Shown in pieces: positions 6,719 to 7,811 of a stretch of 7,811 bases of DNA (positions within the stretch are counted from its first letter, which is position 1; every line of letters begins with the position of its first letter). The notes under the pieces were generated by a model. The model did no database searches. It saw only the letters and a list, made by a program, of their open reading frames with translations, and was not told where the DNA came from. A program made the translations under genes and the position numbers. Source of the DNA: Lachnospiraceae bacterium UBA3643 (GTDB lineage: Bacteria > Bacillota > Clostridia > Lachnospirales > Lachnospiraceae); contig DFKO01000123.1 in the NCBI GenBank assembly GCA_002373855.1, positions 1 to 7,811 on the forward strand, read 5' to 3'.

Positions 6719-7570
6719 ATGTTTAAAATAGGTGAGAAGCAGACACTTAAGGTCGCAAAGAAGGTAGAGTTTGGTGTATACCTTGAGGAATTAAATCCGG
6801 GGAGAGATGAAAACGGTAAGCCGGAGAGAGTACTCCTGCCGGAAAAGTATGTGCCGGAGGGTATAAACGTCGGCGATGAGGCAGAAGTATTTCTTTATAA
6901 GGATTCGTCAGACAGGCTGATAGCTACAACAAAGGAGCCACTGCTCACCATGGAAAAGCCCGGGAGATTAAAGGTCTCACAGGTCACAAAGATAGGCGCA
7001 TTCCTAAGCTGGGGACTCCCTAAAGAACTGCTCCTGCCGTATCGTCAGCAGACATGCAGGGTAAAAGAGGGCGACGAGGTACTCGTATCTCTCTACGTGG
7101 ATAAGAGCGACAGACTGTGCGCCACAATGAATGTATATAAAAATCTCCGCACCGATTCTCCGTATAAAACCGGAGATGAGGTGTCCGGAGCAGTATACGA
7201 GGACAGTGACAGGTTTGGACTATTTGTGGCTGTAGACGATATATATTCCGCAATCATTCCGAGAAAAGAATGTACAGGCGATGTAAAACCCGGCGATAAT
7301 ATAAAAGCAAGAGTGACATCTGTCAGGGATGACGGAAAACTGAATCTCAGTATCAGGGAGAAGTCGTATGTACAGATGTATCCTGATATGGATAAGATCC
7401 TGGAACTCCTTGATTCATACAGCGGTGTCCTGCCCTTTACCGAAAAGGCAAGCCCGGAGGTAATAAAGCGGGAGACAGGGATGAGCAAGAGTGAATTTAA
7501 GAGAGCAGTAGGACATCTCTATAAAGAGAGAAAGATAGAGATAAATGACGGCGTCATAAGAAAAATATAA
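6719..7570 (+). CDS. cvfB: CvfB/YitL-family S1-domain RNA-binding protein
   Basis: This is a 283-residue cytosolic protein of the CvfB (Staphylococcus aureus) / YitL (Bacillus) family. CvfB is known there as an RNA-binding regulator affecting virulence gene expression; the role in this organism is not known. The architecture matches: S1-like module 1 at about 5-70, module 2 at about 80-137, an S1 domain at about 151-213, and a winged-helix region at about 222-283. Modules 1 and 2 end in related strings (S-S-D-R-L-I-A-T and K-S-D-R-L-C-A-T), a family hallmark from internal duplication. The S1 domain shows F-G-L-F-V-A and G-K-L-N-L-S-I-R. The ATG at 6719 gives the usual N-terminus; the only Shine-Dalgarno candidate is a modest AGGA at 6704-6707. 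With 34 bp from the lipoprotein stop and no terminator or promoter between, it is probably co-transcribed with it. It ends at the bidirectional terminator. Confidence 0.9.
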   Translation: MFKIGEKQTLKVAKKVEFGVYLEELNPGRDENGKPERVLLPEKYVPEGINVGDEAEVFLYKDSSDRLIATTKEPLLTMEKPGRLKVSQVTKIGAFLSWGLPKELLLPYRQQTCRVKEGDEVLVSLYVDKSDRLCATMNVYKNLRTDSPYKTGDEVSGAVYEDSDRFGLFVAVDDIYSAIIPRKECTGDVKPGDNIKARVTSVRDDGKLNLSIREKSYVQMYPDMDKILELLDSYSGVLPFTEKASPEVIKRETGMSKSEFKRAVGHLYKERKIEINDGVIRKI

Positions 7571-7582
7571 AATACCGGAAAT

Positions 7583-7611
7583 AAAAAAAGAACCGAAAAG
7601 GTTCTTTTTTT
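7583..7611. terminator. Bidirectional rho-independent terminator between convergent genes
   Basis: A 12-bp perfect stem pairs 7583-7594 (seven A, then GAACC) with 7600-7611 (GGTTC, then seven T) around a GAAAA loop at 7595-7599. The A-run on one side and T-run on the other let it work in both directions. It would end the cvfB transcript on the plus strand and the yjfB-like transcript on the minus strand. The last two bases of the right arm lie in the stop codon of the minus-strand gene (7610-7612). Confidence 0.93.
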
Positions 7612-7810
7612 AAACGCTTAAATCAATGTTGCCTCCGACAGCAGGGTTAACACTGCGCTCCATTGCTGCTGCATCCATCATTTTCATGAGGCCAGCGGCT
7701 TCTGTCTTTTGTGTATCAAGTGTTTTTGCAAGCATCTTCACTCCGAACTCGCCGGTGAGCTTTGATGATGCAAGTGCTGTTGAAAGAGGACCTGCAACGC
7801 TCATATCCAT
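7610..7810 (-). CDS. yjfB: YjfB-family small putative motility protein
   Basis: This 66-residue protein, read leftward, matches the small Firmicute YjfB family (annotated in Pfam as putative motility protein). It starts M-D-M, has an amphipathic helical middle rich in Ala, Met, Lys and Leu, and ends with the family signature N-P-A-V-G-G-N-I-D-L-S-V after M-E-R-S-V. It has no signal peptide, no membrane segment and no cysteine. The biochemical role is not established; the family occurs mainly in flagellated species, which suggests this organism is motile. The ATG at 7808-7810 fits the family's M-D start, but its ribosome binding site and promoter lie beyond the right edge, so a longer N-terminus cannot be excluded, and a second in-frame ATG lies two codons later. 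The gene is convergent to cvfB and its TAA stop is embedded in the shared terminator. Confidence 0.75.
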   Translation of the reverse strand: MDMSVAGPLSTALASSKLTGEFGVKMLAKTLDTQKTEAAGLMKMMDAAAMERSVNPAVGGNIDLSV

Positions 7811-7811
7811 A

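Overview
The window looks like a chromosomal segment from a flagellated, low-to-moderate-GC anaerobic Firmicute, most likely a Lachnospiraceae-type Clostridia. This is inferred from family content and style: a RibBA fusion, strong AGGAGG-type ribosome binding sites, frequent ATA/AGA/AGG codons in most genes, Clostridia-style lipoprotein signals, a CvfB/YitL homologue and a YjfB-type motility protein. No rRNA, tRNA, mobile element, CRISPR array or origin is visible.

Layout, left to right. (1) Positions 1-1230 hold the end of a riboflavin operon: the 3' part of ribBA, running off the left edge, then ribH (lumazine synthase). (2) Positions 1313-5744 hold a tightly packed CUT1-type carbohydrate ABC importer in the order ATPase, permease, permease, solute-binding protein. 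It has ATGA overlaps at two of its three junctions. The solute-binding lipoprotein is long and carries an extra C-terminal transmembrane helix. (3) Positions 5745-5901 are intergenic and hold a 10-bp inverted repeat, a strong rho-independent terminator and a near-consensus promoter interlocked with that terminator. (4) Positions 5902-7570 hold a very acidic, arginine-free lipoprotein with two OB-like domains, followed closely by a cvfB-like S1-domain RNA-binding protein gene. (5) A perfect bidirectional terminator (7583-7611) separates cvfB from a convergent small yjfB-like gene (7612/7610-7810, minus strand).

Functionally, RibBA and RibH supply two substrates/steps of riboflavin synthesis. 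The ABC genes would form a complete importer, with ATPase dimer, two membrane subunits and a tethered receptor. No terminator is visible between ribH and the ATPase gene, so some read-through from the rib genes is possible, but a functional link is unproven. The lipoprotein and cvfB are probably co-transcribed from the promoter at 5818-5846. The most unusual points are that promoter/terminator interlock, the doubly anchored solute-binding protein and the acidic OB-type lipoprotein. Nothing in the window is clearly a wholly new system.
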